From contig JAPKGY010000167.1 in NCBI GenBank assembly GCA_026647385.1, forward strand, positions 1 through 6,716: a stretch of 6,716 bases of DNA. Reading direction: 5' to 3'. Position 1 is the first letter of the stretch. Every line of letters begins with the position of its first letter. Position numbers and translations under genes: made by a program. Below the pieces are notes generated by a model that was given only the letters and a program-made list of their open reading frames with translations, made no database searches and was not told the origin of the DNA. The stretch is from Phycisphaerae bacterium. Lineage in GTDB: Bacteria > Planctomycetota > Phycisphaerae > UBA1845 > PWPN01. Of this stretch, positions 1-6,392 are shown in pieces.

Positions 1-2
1 CC

Positions 3-902
3 TGGTTCATGTGGCTGTGTTACAACGCCCCGCATTTACCTCTAACGGTCCATCCGCGACACAAGGAACGCTACCCGGATGCGCCCGTACCCATCCCGTT
101 CGACGTCTTCGGCCCCCGCCCGGGCAAACCGAGGTACATGCAGGAATTCACCATGTGGAAGCACAACGAGGATGACCCGGACGGCCCGCCCATGTACAAC
201 CGGAGAACATCGCTGCCTGATTTCGTTCGCGGCTACAACCGCCTGGTGTGCGCGATTGACGAAGGCGTCGGGCAACTCCTCGACGCTTTGAAGGACACCG
301 GGCAGCTCGATGACACGTTGATCGTCTACACCTCCGACCAGGGGTTCGCCACCGGCGAGCGCGGCTTCGCCTGGAAGGTCGGCCCCTATGAGGCCTGCAT
401 GCGCATGCCGTTGATCGTCCGCCTTCCGGGCCAGGTCGCGCCGGGCGACGTGTGCCCCCATCCCGTCGGACTCGTCGATCTGCCGCCGACGTTCCTCGCC
501 CTGGCCGGCGTACCCTTGCCGTGGGAAATGCACGGCCATGACCTCAGCCCGCTGCTCAAGAACCCGCATTCCAAGTGGGATCATCCCGTCCTGCTCGAGC
601 ACTTCAGATGGGCCTTCGGCCAGGAGACCGACCGCGCGCTGACCGGCGATCAGATGACCGGCGGCATCCCCTGGTGGCTGACCATCTGGAAAGGCCGGTA
701 CAAGTACATCCGCACGCTCGTGCCCGACGAGATCGAAGAAATCTACGATTATCAGCAGGACCCCGAGGAACAGATCAACCTCGCCCGCAAGGCCGCCGGT
801 CAACCTCTGCTCGTGCAGTATCGCGACCTGCTGGTCAAGGAGTTGATCCGCACCAAGGCCGGCCTCGTCAAGAATCTGCCGACCCCTCAGGTAACACCTT
901 GA
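3..902 (+). CDS. Sulfatase (alkaline phosphatase-like fold), C-terminal part; 5' end lies outside the window
   Basis: Family S1-type sulfatases hydrolyse sulfate esters, often on polysaccharides; the substrate cannot be told from this part. The reading frame is open to the left edge, so about 299 C-terminal residues are visible of a family that is usually 450-550 long. Counting from the Met at base 9, the segment begins with the conserved NAPH block (6-9). It continues with a helix and strand ending in the metal-site region TSDQG (108-112), then GERGFAWK (116-123), where many relatives have GEHG, and then the YEACMRMPLIVR block. VDLPPTFLALAG (156-167) is the usual D-x-x-PT-x-L-x-L-AG element, and the C-terminal subdomain has YKYIR (231-235) and EIYDYQQDPEEQINLA (244-259). 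The formylglycine motif (C/S-x-P-x-R) and any signal peptide lie upstream of the window, so activity and class cannot be confirmed. The TGA stop is followed by 282 bp before the next gene, so operon membership with the kinase is unclear. Confidence 0.94.
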   Translation, partial: WFMWLCYNAPHLPLTVHPRHKERYPDAPVPIPFDVFGPRPGKPRYMQEFTMWKHNEDDPDGPPMYNRRTSLPDFVRGYNRLVCAIDEGVGQLLDALKDTGQLDDTLIVYTSDQGFATGERGFAWKVGPYEACMRMPLIVRLPGQVAPGDVCPHPVGLVDLPPTFLALAGVPLPWEMHGHDLSPLLKNPHSKWDHPVLLEHFRWAFGQETDRALTGDQMTGGIPWWLTIWKGRYKYIRTLVPDEIEEIYDYQQDPEEQINLARKAAGQPLLVQYRDLLVKELIRTKAGLVKNLPTPQVTP

Positions 903-1184
903 GCTGGATCCCCTACGTTGCTCCCCGGCAACCGGCCTCCGTGCGCCTGTCGTTTTTTTACAACACCGCACCTGCCGGATTGCCGATACCAAGCCTATGA
1001 TGATTTGGCGCGACATGTAATGATGCGTCTCGGCACCACGCCTGTTGGTTCAAGAGCATCGGTCGGTCGCTGAGAAGACGGTCCCCGGTGCATCAGGCGC
1101 GGACACGGCTGGCGCCAGATCGTTCCAGCGGGCCGATGGTGCCGGTCGGCTCCCCCGTACAGGTGAGGCCGACAAGGTTGACCT
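903..1184. other. Intergenic region between sulfatase and histidine kinase
   Basis: This 282-bp stretch has no gene I can defend. It has a T7 run at 953-959 without a good stem in front of it, and isolated -10-like hexamers (TATGAT at 996, TGTAAT at 1016) without matching -35 elements. The promoter of the kinase gene probably lies here, but I cannot place it. A short open frame starting with TTG at 1045 and running to 1290 overlaps the kinase start and has no recognisable protein character. Confidence 0.5.
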
Positions 1185-2360
1185 ATGGTCGATCCATCAC
1201 CAACACCCCGGCATGAGCCTCGCAGCCCAACCGGACAGCACGGGTCCGGGGAGGCGGGCAGCCATCGCCGCGCCCGGCCCGAGCGGTTGAGCACCACCGG
1301 CGAACGCGTCTTTCAGTGCCTGTCGCTGGGGCTCGTGGTTTTCGACGGGCAGATGGAGATTGTCCAGCACAACGCGGCCTCAGAGTTCCTCGTGGGCGGT
1401 CATCGCTCGATCGTCGAGGCGCTGAACGCCGCCACGATGGAGGCCACCTATCAGGATTGGGCCAAGATCCTGCACGAAGTCATGAACCACGGTCGCCAGC
1501 AGCGGTTCGACCAGGTCGTCTTTCGCGACGACCGGGGCGGAGAACGGTTATTGAGTCTGCAGTGCTATCCGCTGCCGGACCCGGCCGACGGACAGGTCAA
1601 CGGCGGCGTCCTGGTTATTGAGGACGTCACCCTGACGGTCAGTCTGGAAAAAAGATTGGCGGTCTCCGAGCGCATGGCGGCGGTGGGAAAGCTGGCGGCC
1701 AAGGTCGCCCACGAGTTGAACAATCCGCTGGACGGAATCCTTCGCTACCTGAGCCTCGCACAACGGGCGCACGAGAGTGGAGCCGCGGACAAGGTCGCGG
1801 ACTACCTCGTTCGAGCCCGAAGCGGGCTGCTGCGAATGACCGAGATCGTGCGCGAGCTGGTGGAATTCTCCCGGGCCGGACACACCACCTTCGACGACGC
1901 CAGTATCAACGCCATCGTCGAGGAGGCCGTCAAGGTGATGTCGGACAAGGCGGCCCAGGCCCGGGTATCGATCGTCTGCACGCTCCAGGAGCGTATCCCC
2001 GCGGTGCGCGGATCGAACATGTTCCAGGTCTTCTGCAACCTGATCAAGAACGCCATCGACGCCATGCCCGACGGCGGAACGCTCACGATCACCACCCGAA
2101 CAACGGACCGCGAAGTGCTGATCCGGTTCGAGGATACCGGTATCGGCCTGCCCCAGGAGATCGATCGCCTCTTCGAGCCATTCTTCACGACCAAACCGGC
2201 GGGCAAGGGCACCGGGCTTGGCCTGGCGGTGTGCAAAGACATTGTGGAGAAATACAACGGCAAGATCGTTCCGGAACGTCGCCCGGAAGGTGGCACGGCG
2301 TTCACAATTCGTGTGCCGTTGGAGAGCTGCTCCCCGATACGCGAGGGAGAACGGAGCTGA
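1185..2360 (+). CDS. Soluble PAS-domain sensor histidine kinase (NtrB-like)
   Basis: A 391-residue HisKA/HATPase_c kinase that should autophosphorylate on His176 and pass the phosphate to the regulator encoded next. Residues about 40-150 form a PAS-like sensor (GLVVFDGQMEIVQHNAAS near its start). The dimerisation helix follows with the H-box AHELNNPL (175-182). The ATP domain has the N-box NLIKNAIDAM (285-294), G1 as DTGIG (317-321), the F-box LFEPFFTTK (329-337) and G2 as GKGTGLGL (340-347). No transmembrane segment or signal peptide is visible, so it probably senses a cytoplasmic cue. The ATG at 1185 has AAGG seven bases upstream and an in-frame TGA at 1179, so the frame cannot extend further. 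However, residues 2-38 are rich in Pro, Arg, His and Gly and look unlike a domain; a later start such as TTG at 1287 would give a protein beginning just before the PAS. The frame, the domains and the kinase call are secure; the exact start is not. Confidence 0.94.
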   Translation: MVDPSPTPRHEPRSPTGQHGSGEAGSHRRARPERLSTTGERVFQCLSLGLVVFDGQMEIVQHNAASEFLVGGHRSIVEALNAATMEATYQDWAKILHEVMNHGRQQRFDQVVFRDDRGGERLLSLQCYPLPDPADGQVNGGVLVIEDVTLTVSLEKRLAVSERMAAVGKLAAKVAHELNNPLDGILRYLSLAQRAHESGAADKVADYLVRARSGLLRMTEIVRELVEFSRAGHTTFDDASINAIVEEAVKVMSDKAAQARVSIVCTLQERIPAVRGSNMFQVFCNLIKNAIDAMPDGGTLTITTRTTDREVLIRFEDTGIGLPQEIDRLFEPFFTTKPAGKGTGLGLAVCKDIVEKYNGKIVPERRPEGGTAFTIRVPLESCSPIREGERS

Positions 2361-2389
2361 GGTGGCAGGGGAAGAAGATAGGGGACACG

Positions 2390-2410
2390 AGTCAGGAGTC
2401 AGAAGTCAGG
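2390..2410. repeat. Heptanucleotide tandem repeat, three units AGTCAGR
   Basis: Three back-to-back heptamers, AGTCAGG, AGTCAGA and AGTCAGG, lie 30 bp after the kinase stop codon and are followed by AG, the start of a fourth unit. Heptamer short tandem repeats occur in the intergenic DNA of several bacterial groups. Whether this one is dispersed in this genome cannot be seen from one window. Confidence 0.75.
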
Positions 2411-2583
2411 AGGCGGAATCCGGGCAGGGTATTCCTTGGTGGGGCTCGCGCGGGCTTCCGCCGCGGCGAGACTTCGGCAAAAGTGAGTTCGCGGGGCGCG
2501 ACGTCCCCCGACAAGGCGGCGGTATGACCGTACGCAATCCCGGAGCACAGACCGAAACGAAAGGCCGCGCGGGTCGCCACGGC

Positions 2584-2610
2584 AACGAGCGCTAAAGCCC
2601 GCGGCTCGTT
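2584..2610. repeat. Inverted repeat AACGAGC / GCTCGTT with 13-base loop
   Basis: AACGAGC at 2584-2590 is the exact reverse complement of GCTCGTT at 2604-2610, and the loop contains TAAAGCCCGCG. No T run follows, so it is not a standard terminator. The sequence is reminiscent of short intergenic repeats in planctomycete genomes; that comparison is from memory and was not checked. Confidence 0.55.
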
Positions 2611-2640
2611 CATGCTTCATGATCGCCCACGGTCATGAAC
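2608..2640. repeat. Overlapping inverted repeat GTTCATG / CATGAAC
   Basis: GTTCATG (2608-2614) pairs exactly with CATGAAC (2634-2640) across 19 bases. Inside it lies a smaller perfect hairpin, TCATG-CTT-CATGA (2610-2622). The left arm shares its first three bases with the right arm of the preceding inverted repeat, so the two structures could be mutually exclusive. It ends 43 bp before the regulator start. Confidence 0.45.
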
Positions 2641-2674
2641 ACAACAATGGCCCAGCGGGGTTGGATTGACGGTT

Positions 2675-2679
2675 GAGGG
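2675..2679 (+). promoter_or_regulatory. Ribosome binding site choosing the regulator start at 2684
   Basis: GAGGG lies four bases before ATG 2684. An in-frame TTG at 2666 is possible with GGGG at 2657-2660 ahead of it. The ATG is preferred because the receiver domain then begins with the short lead MGSQEKKRVLIVDDD, normal for the family. Confidence 0.5.
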
Positions 2680-2683
2680 TTCA

Positions 2684-4081
2684 ATGGGTTCGCAAGAGAA
2701 GAAACGTGTTTTGATCGTCGACGACGACCGGATCATTACCGAGTCGCTGGTCGAGTTCCTCCAGCTTGAAGGATACGAGGCAGCCGGAGTCGGCAGCTTC
2801 GCTGAGGCGATGGCGGCGATGGACCGCCGGCGCTGCAACGTGGTCCTCAGCGACATCAACATGCCCGACGCCGACGGTTTCGAGTTGCTGCGCGTCATGA
2901 GGCAGCGATACCCCGAGGTCGTCGTCATCATGATCACCGGCTACGGCACGATCGAGAGCGCGGTCGAAGCGATCAAGATGGGGGCCTACGACTATCTCAC
3001 CAAACCGATCATCGACGACGAGATCCGCCTCACCGTCGAGCGGGCCCTGCAGCAGCAATCCCTGATCCGCGAGAATCAGGCGCTGCGCGAGCAGCTCGAC
3101 CTGAGGTACGGGCTCGATAACATCGTGGGCCACGACTACAAGATGCTGAAGGTTTTCGATCTGATCGACACGGTGGCCGACTCGCCGACGACCGTGCTGA
3201 TCCAGGGGCAATCAGGCACGGGCAAGTCGCTCGTGGCCCGCGCCATCCACCACCGCAGCGCCCGCCGGGACGGCCCGTTCGTCGAGGTGAGTTGCGGGGC
3301 GCTGCCCGAATCGCTGCTGGAGAGCGAGCTGTTCGGCCACGTGAAGGGGGCGTTCACCGGCGCGGTGGGCGACAAGGCCGGCAAATTCAAGGCGGCCGAC
3401 GGCGGCACCATCTTTCTGGACGAGATCTCCTCGGCTACGCCCGCGCTTCAGGTCAAGCTGCTCCGCGTGCTCCAGGAGCGGGAATTCGAGCCGGTCGGAT
3501 CGAACAAGACCGAGCGGATCGACGTCCGGGTGATCCTGGCGAGCAACGAGGACCTGGTTAAGGTCGTGCAAGCCGGCCGATTTCGCCAGGACCTGTTCTA
3601 CCGTATCAACGTCGTGACCATCCGATTGCCGTCCATGGTGGAACGGATCACCGATATCCCCCTGCTGGCGCGGCATTTCCTGGAAACGTACTGCCGCGAG
3701 CTGCGCAAGGATATCGGCGGCTTCACCGACGCGTGCATGCAGTGCCTTCAACGATATCACTGGCCCGGCAACGTGCGCGAGTTGGAGAACGTGATCCAGC
3801 GCGCGGTCGTGCTGACCAAGTCGCGGACTATCGATGTCGCCGACCTGCCGGAGGAGCTCGTCGCCCAGGTCGAGAACGGGCCGGTGGGCGACGACGTCTA
3901 CCGCCCCATCCCGCTGAAGGTGGCCCTCGAAGAGCCCGAGAAGCGGATCATCGAACGGGCCCTGCGGGCGAACAACTGGAACCGACAGATCACCGCCCAG
4001 GTCCTCGAGATCAACCGAACGACGCTGTACAAAAAGATGAAACGTTACGGCCTGGAGTCGGACCCGGGGAAACGAGGCTGA
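2684..4081 (+). CDS. Sigma-54-dependent response regulator (NtrC family)
   Basis: A 465-residue transcriptional activator with receiver, AAA+ and Fis-type HTH domains, which should remodel sigma-54 RNA polymerase after phosphorylation by the adjacent kinase. The receiver (about 7-122) has the acidic pocket D13-D15, phosphoacceptor D57, T85 and K107 followed by Pro. The AAA+ domain (about 145-385) has Walker A GQSGTGKS (175-182), the intact sigma-54 contact loop GAFTGA (222-227), Walker B TIFLDE (242-247), a sensor-I region ASNED (287-291), the arginine-finger region FRQDLFYR (300-307) and WPGNVREL (360-367). The C-terminal helix-turn-helix covers about 425-457 (NRQITAQVLEINRTTLYKKMKRY region). 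Walker A differs from the usual GESGTGKE at two positions, but the Lys and the GxxGxGK core are kept, so ATP hydrolysis is expected. Length and order are typical of the family. Target genes are not determined by the sequence; the PEP-CTERM gene 196 bp downstream is one candidate. Confidence 0.97.
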   Translation: MGSQEKKRVLIVDDDRIITESLVEFLQLEGYEAAGVGSFAEAMAAMDRRRCNVVLSDINMPDADGFELLRVMRQRYPEVVVIMITGYGTIESAVEAIKMGAYDYLTKPIIDDEIRLTVERALQQQSLIRENQALREQLDLRYGLDNIVGHDYKMLKVFDLIDTVADSPTTVLIQGQSGTGKSLVARAIHHRSARRDGPFVEVSCGALPESLLESELFGHVKGAFTGAVGDKAGKFKAADGGTIFLDEISSATPALQVKLLRVLQEREFEPVGSNKTERIDVRVILASNEDLVKVVQAGRFRQDLFYRINVVTIRLPSMVERITDIPLLARHFLETYCRELRKDIGGFTDACMQCLQRYHWPGNVRELENVIQRAVVLTKSRTIDVADLPEELVAQVENGPVGDDVYRPIPLKVALEEPEKRIIERALRANNWNRQITAQVLEINRTTLYKKMKRYGLESDPGKRG

Positions 4082-4095
4082 GGACGACGTCGTCC
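4082..4095. repeat. 14-bp perfect palindrome right after the regulator stop
   Basis: GGACGACGTCGTCC begins at the base after the regulator's TGA and reads the same on both strands. As RNA it could form only a five-base-pair stem with a four-base loop, and no T run follows, so it is a weak terminator candidate. As DNA it has the two-fold symmetry of an operator. Function unknown. Confidence 0.6.
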
Positions 4096-4219
4096 CCGGC
4101 CGCCCGCAAGACCCTCTTCCCGTCCGGCAGCGCGTATCGGCCGGCTGCGGCGCTCGATCCCCTGCACAAACAGGGCCCCGCCCCCGAAAAAAAGCATCGC
4201 ATTCAGCCCTGGAATCCTG

Positions 4220-4225
4220 TAGAAT
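4220..4225 (+). promoter_or_regulatory. Possible -10 element (TAGAAT) for the PEP-CTERM gene
   Basis: TAGAAT matches five of six bases of the bacterial -10 consensus and would give a leader of roughly 45 bases. There is no good -35 hexamer at 16-18 bases upstream (TCGCAT at best), though an A7 run lies at 4187-4193. Weak and easily a chance match. Confidence 0.2.
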
Positions 4226-4263
4226 GGGGGTCGGGTTCGGCAGCCGAAGTCCTGACGCGCTAG

Positions 4264-4269
4264 AAGGAG
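4264..4269 (+). promoter_or_regulatory. Strong ribosome binding site setting the PEP-CTERM start at 4278
   Basis: AAGGAG sits eight bases before ATG 4278. This favours 4278 over the in-frame ATG at 4224, whose extra 18 residues would bury the signal peptide. Confidence 0.85.
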
Positions 4270-4277
4270 AAAGAAGC

Positions 4278-5456
4278 ATGTACGGGAGAGGATCACGACA
4301 TCGTGGCGCTTTGCCCGGCCTGATCGCCGCGACCGTCAGCTTCGCCTGCTGCTCCGCGGCGTTGCCGGCAAACTGGCCTGTCCAGCCCATCACGACGAGC
4401 GGGGATCTCGGATGGGTGATCGATCTCGAACGCGCGCCCGACGGAACGCTCTACGCGTCGAGCTACCGCGAGGGCGGCTCGATGGTCCTGTTCAAACATA
4501 CCCAGGGAAGCTGGGTCGGTCTCCCATCACTCCCCAGCAGCGATTACTCGATGGCCCTGGATGCGAACGGTCAGGCCCACGTTTTCACCACCCGATACAT
4601 CGACGGCCATTTTGAGTTGCACTTGTCTCGTCTGAATTCCAGTGATACCTGGGAGACGAGCGTGCTGCGCACGGGGGGGCAGATGCGGGCGGCCGCCCTC
4701 GCGTTTGATTCACAGAACCGGCCCCACACCGCCTTCGTCGACAACGTCGACCGAACGCTCAAGCACCTCTACTGGACGGGCACGAGCTGGACAACGGAGA
4801 CCGTCGCGTCCGACCCCTACTTCGTCTACGCCACACCCGCTGCCCAGATCGCCCTCGACAATTTCGATCGACCGAACTTTCTCTGGTACGCCAACAACGG
4901 CAGCCTGCGGCACAGCGCGTGGACCGGAACCCAGTACGTCCACCGCACGGTCGGCACGGGCTACGGAAAATCCATGGTATTCGACTCGGCGAACAACCTG
5001 CACACCTCATACGTCAGCAGCAATCCCAATGAAACCATGTACCACGCCCGGTTCGACGGGAACGCATGGACCAGTCAGGCGATCGACACGTTCGGCAGCC
5101 GCGGATCCCTCGCTCTGGACCTGCTCGAAAGGCCACACATCGCTTATGGTGCCTTCCGCAACAATCTGCGGCACGCGGCGTGGAACGGCTCCGCCTGGGA
5201 AGTCGAAGGAATCACGAGTTGGTCGGGCATCATCAACGGCCCGGAGAGCGAGGCAACCCTCATCGACCCGGCCAACCGCATGCACGTTCTGTTCGTCGAT
5301 GACACCAAGAACCTGCACTATACCTTCATGGATGTTCCCGAACCGGCGACGGCGGTCTCCTTGCTCGCGGCAGGGATCTGGGCGTTTTCACGACGCGCGC
5401 GGTCCGGAACACCGATCGGCACCCGATCCTCGAACGGACGTTCACGGCCTTTGTGA
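4278..5456 (+). CDS. Secreted seven-repeat (probable beta-propeller) protein with PEP-CTERM sorting signal
   Basis: A 392-residue exported protein of unknown function. Residues 1 to about 31 form a signal peptide: a basic start (RGSRHRG), a hydrophobic core (LIAATVSFACCSAA) and a probable cleavage site after ALPA. The body has seven units of about 40-50 residues, beginning near 48, 92, 141, 191, 233, 279 and 327. Units share a pattern of a hydrophobic-x-D core, N/R-P/L-H, an aromatic, then an RHxAW or similar strand and G-x-x-W (for example RPHIAY, NLRHAAWNGSAW). Seven such units suggest a seven-bladed propeller. The last unit stops early, and the N-terminal segment NWPVQPI (32-38) could supply its closing strand. 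The C-terminus has VPEP (353-356), a short hydrophobic stretch (357-370) and the basic cluster SRRAR (371-375). This is the PEP-CTERM tripartite tail used by exosortase. Unusually, 17 more residues follow the basic cluster. The start is fixed by the strong Shine-Dalgarno site upstream. Its 3' end overlaps the convergent prepilin-like gene by 15 bp. Confidence 0.88.
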   Translation: MYGRGSRHRGALPGLIAATVSFACCSAALPANWPVQPITTSGDLGWVIDLERAPDGTLYASSYREGGSMVLFKHTQGSWVGLPSLPSSDYSMALDANGQAHVFTTRYIDGHFELHLSRLNSSDTWETSVLRTGGQMRAAALAFDSQNRPHTAFVDNVDRTLKHLYWTGTSWTTETVASDPYFVYATPAAQIALDNFDRPNFLWYANNGSLRHSAWTGTQYVHRTVGTGYGKSMVFDSANNLHTSYVSSNPNETMYHARFDGNAWTSQAIDTFGSRGSLALDLLERPHIAYGAFRNNLRHAAWNGSAWEVEGITSWSGIINGPESEATLIDPANRMHVLFVDDTKNLHYTFMDVPEPATAVSLLAAGIWAFSRRARSGTPIGTRSSNGRSRPL

Positions 5457-6392
5457 AAAGTAGTCCCACACCTGGAAGACCTGACAGTTCCGGATACCCG
5501 GATACGCGTGTCGAGCGTCGCCAATCTGGGCGTGGTGAATGCGTCCCCCGGGATCCAGGTTCCACCGGGCGTGGTAATCCGTGTAGAGCAGATCGTAACC
5601 ATTCAGATGATACCCCTCGGTCCAGCCGCCGAAATACGCGTCGCTCATCAGCGCGGGGAGAGCGTATTTGCCGCGTTTGCTCGGCGGCCAGGGGCCGAAC
5701 AGAGAGGGGTCCGCCTCGGCGGGATCGATCGTGTAGCGGTAATAGTTGTTCATGGTCCCGGGGTCGCCCGGATTCAAGCTCACACCCCAACGGGTTTGGA
5801 TCACATCCAGCGGATAGGCCTTCAAACCGGCGTCGCGTGGCCGTCTCCCGGTTCCCGCGGGGACGGCATACCCATAGGCACTCAGCGGCGAAATAGGGAA
5901 ATTGTGCGAGTTCTCCCACAACGGATCGGACCTGTACGGATGCTGATAGCGTTGTTGAAGAACCTTCAAACCGTTATCCGGGTCGTCCTTGGTGAACGCC
6001 TTGTTGCTCGGGCAGAAGTAGACCTCGCCTTGATTCCCGATGTACTTCGGGTACAGCAGACCGTGATTCACCCCGACCCAATCCTCGTCGCGTAACGCCC
6101 CGCTTGCCCCGCCCCTGCCGCCGGTGTAGTAAGCCCCCTCCATCAGCGACCAGCGAAAAGAGCCGGCCATCGGCAGATAGGTCTTATTCTCCGCCGAGTA
6201 ACCGTTGAAGCCGACACCCATCTGGTGGAGGTTATTCAGGCAGACTACCCTTCTGGCCTGTTCGCGCGCCCTGGCCAGCGAGGGCAGCAGAATCGCGACG
6301 AGCATCCCAATAATGGCGACGACCACCAGGATCTCGATGAGCGTGAAGCCCCGGGCTATGCCGCGGCGAACCTGCGTGGGCAGTTCCACCAT
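5442..6392 (-). CDS. Prepilin-type N-terminal cleavage/methylation protein, H-X9-DG-like (pseudopilin-like)
   Basis: A 316-residue protein of the large planctomycete-type prepilin-like family, whose exact role is unknown; the N-terminus marks it as a substrate of prepilin peptidase and the type II/IV pilin export route. The leader MVELPTQVRRGIARG (1-15) is followed by the cleavage site G15|F16 and FTLIEILVVVAIIGMLVAIL, with the +5 Glu at residue 20. The one membrane helix spans about 17-38. Then comes the usual SLARAREQARRVVCLNNLHQMG segment, and Cys51 and Cys127 (YFCPSN) sit at positions often conserved in the family. Near the C-terminus H262 and D272 match the H-X9-DG spacing, but the Gly is Tyr. 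The protein ends with FQVWDYFSQRP. The ATG at 6392 is chosen because it gives a normal short leader and is preceded by AAGGGGGG seven bases away. An in-frame ATG at 6521 would add 43 residues that do not fit a pilin leader. The next gene upstream on this strand is a paralogue. Confidence 0.92.
   Translation of the reverse strand: MVELPTQVRRGIARGFTLIEILVVVAIIGMLVAILLPSLARAREQARRVVCLNNLHQMGVGFNGYSAENKTYLPMAGSFRWSLMEGAYYTGGRGGASGALRDEDWVGVNHGLLYPKYIGNQGEVYFCPSNKAFTKDDPDNGLKVLQQRYQHPYRSDPLWENSHNFPISPLSAYGYAVPAGTGRRPRDAGLKAYPLDVIQTRWGVSLNPGDPGTMNNYYRYTIDPAEADPSLFGPWPPSKRGKYALPALMSDAYFGGWTEGYHLNGYDLLYTDYHARWNLDPGGRIHHAQIGDARHAYPGIRNCQVFQVWDYFSQRP

Larger units (their letters stand above)
2361..2683. 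other. Long non-coding spacer between kinase and regulator, with repeats
   Basis: These 323 bp separate two genes that are often adjacent or overlapping in NtrB/NtrC-type pairs. I find no credible gene here: open frames exist on both strands, but their products are low-complexity and Arg/Pro-rich. The spacer contains a heptamer tandem repeat near its left end (2390-2410) and clustered inverted repeats near its right end (2584-2640), with GC-rich sequence between. It resembles an inserted non-coding repeat or a composite of intergenic repeats. It could also hold a separate promoter for the regulator, but I found no -35/-10 or -24/-12 pair. Confidence 0.6.

Noticed and set aside
921..959. Rho-independent terminator after the sulfatase (T7 at 953-959)
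   Set aside because: The only nearby stems are four-base CCGG pairings about 18 bases from the T run; no convincing hairpin adjoins it.
42..1016. Long open frame on the minus strand opposite the sulfatase
   Set aside because: It is the complement of a clear sulfatase gene in GC-rich DNA; its product is Arg/Gly-rich with no recognisable domain.
1045..1290. Short + frame just before and overlapping the kinase gene
   Set aside because: TTG start, low-complexity product, and an overlap with the better-supported kinase frame.
2218..2595. Frame covering the kinase 3' end and the spacer
   Set aside because: It overlaps the kinase ATP-binding region in the wrong frame, and the spacer part is repeat-rich and compositionally odd.
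2648..2665. Sigma-54-like TGGCCC...TTGGA before the regulator
   Set aside because: The spacing is two bases too long and the -12 element lacks GC.
4225..4245. Sigma-54 -24/-12 promoter before the PEP-CTERM gene
   Set aside because: Only the GG and GC dinucleotides have the right spacing; the flanking bases do not match TGGCAC or TTGCA.
4278..4350. Lipoprotein signal (Cys pair in the signal peptide)
   Set aside because: The residues before the Cys (SFAC) do not fit a lipobox, and an ordinary cleavage site after ALPA fits better.
3212..4393. Long open frame on the minus strand opposite the response regulator
   Set aside because: The opposite strand encodes a full NtrC-family protein with all motifs; the minus product is Asp/His/Arg-rich with no domain.
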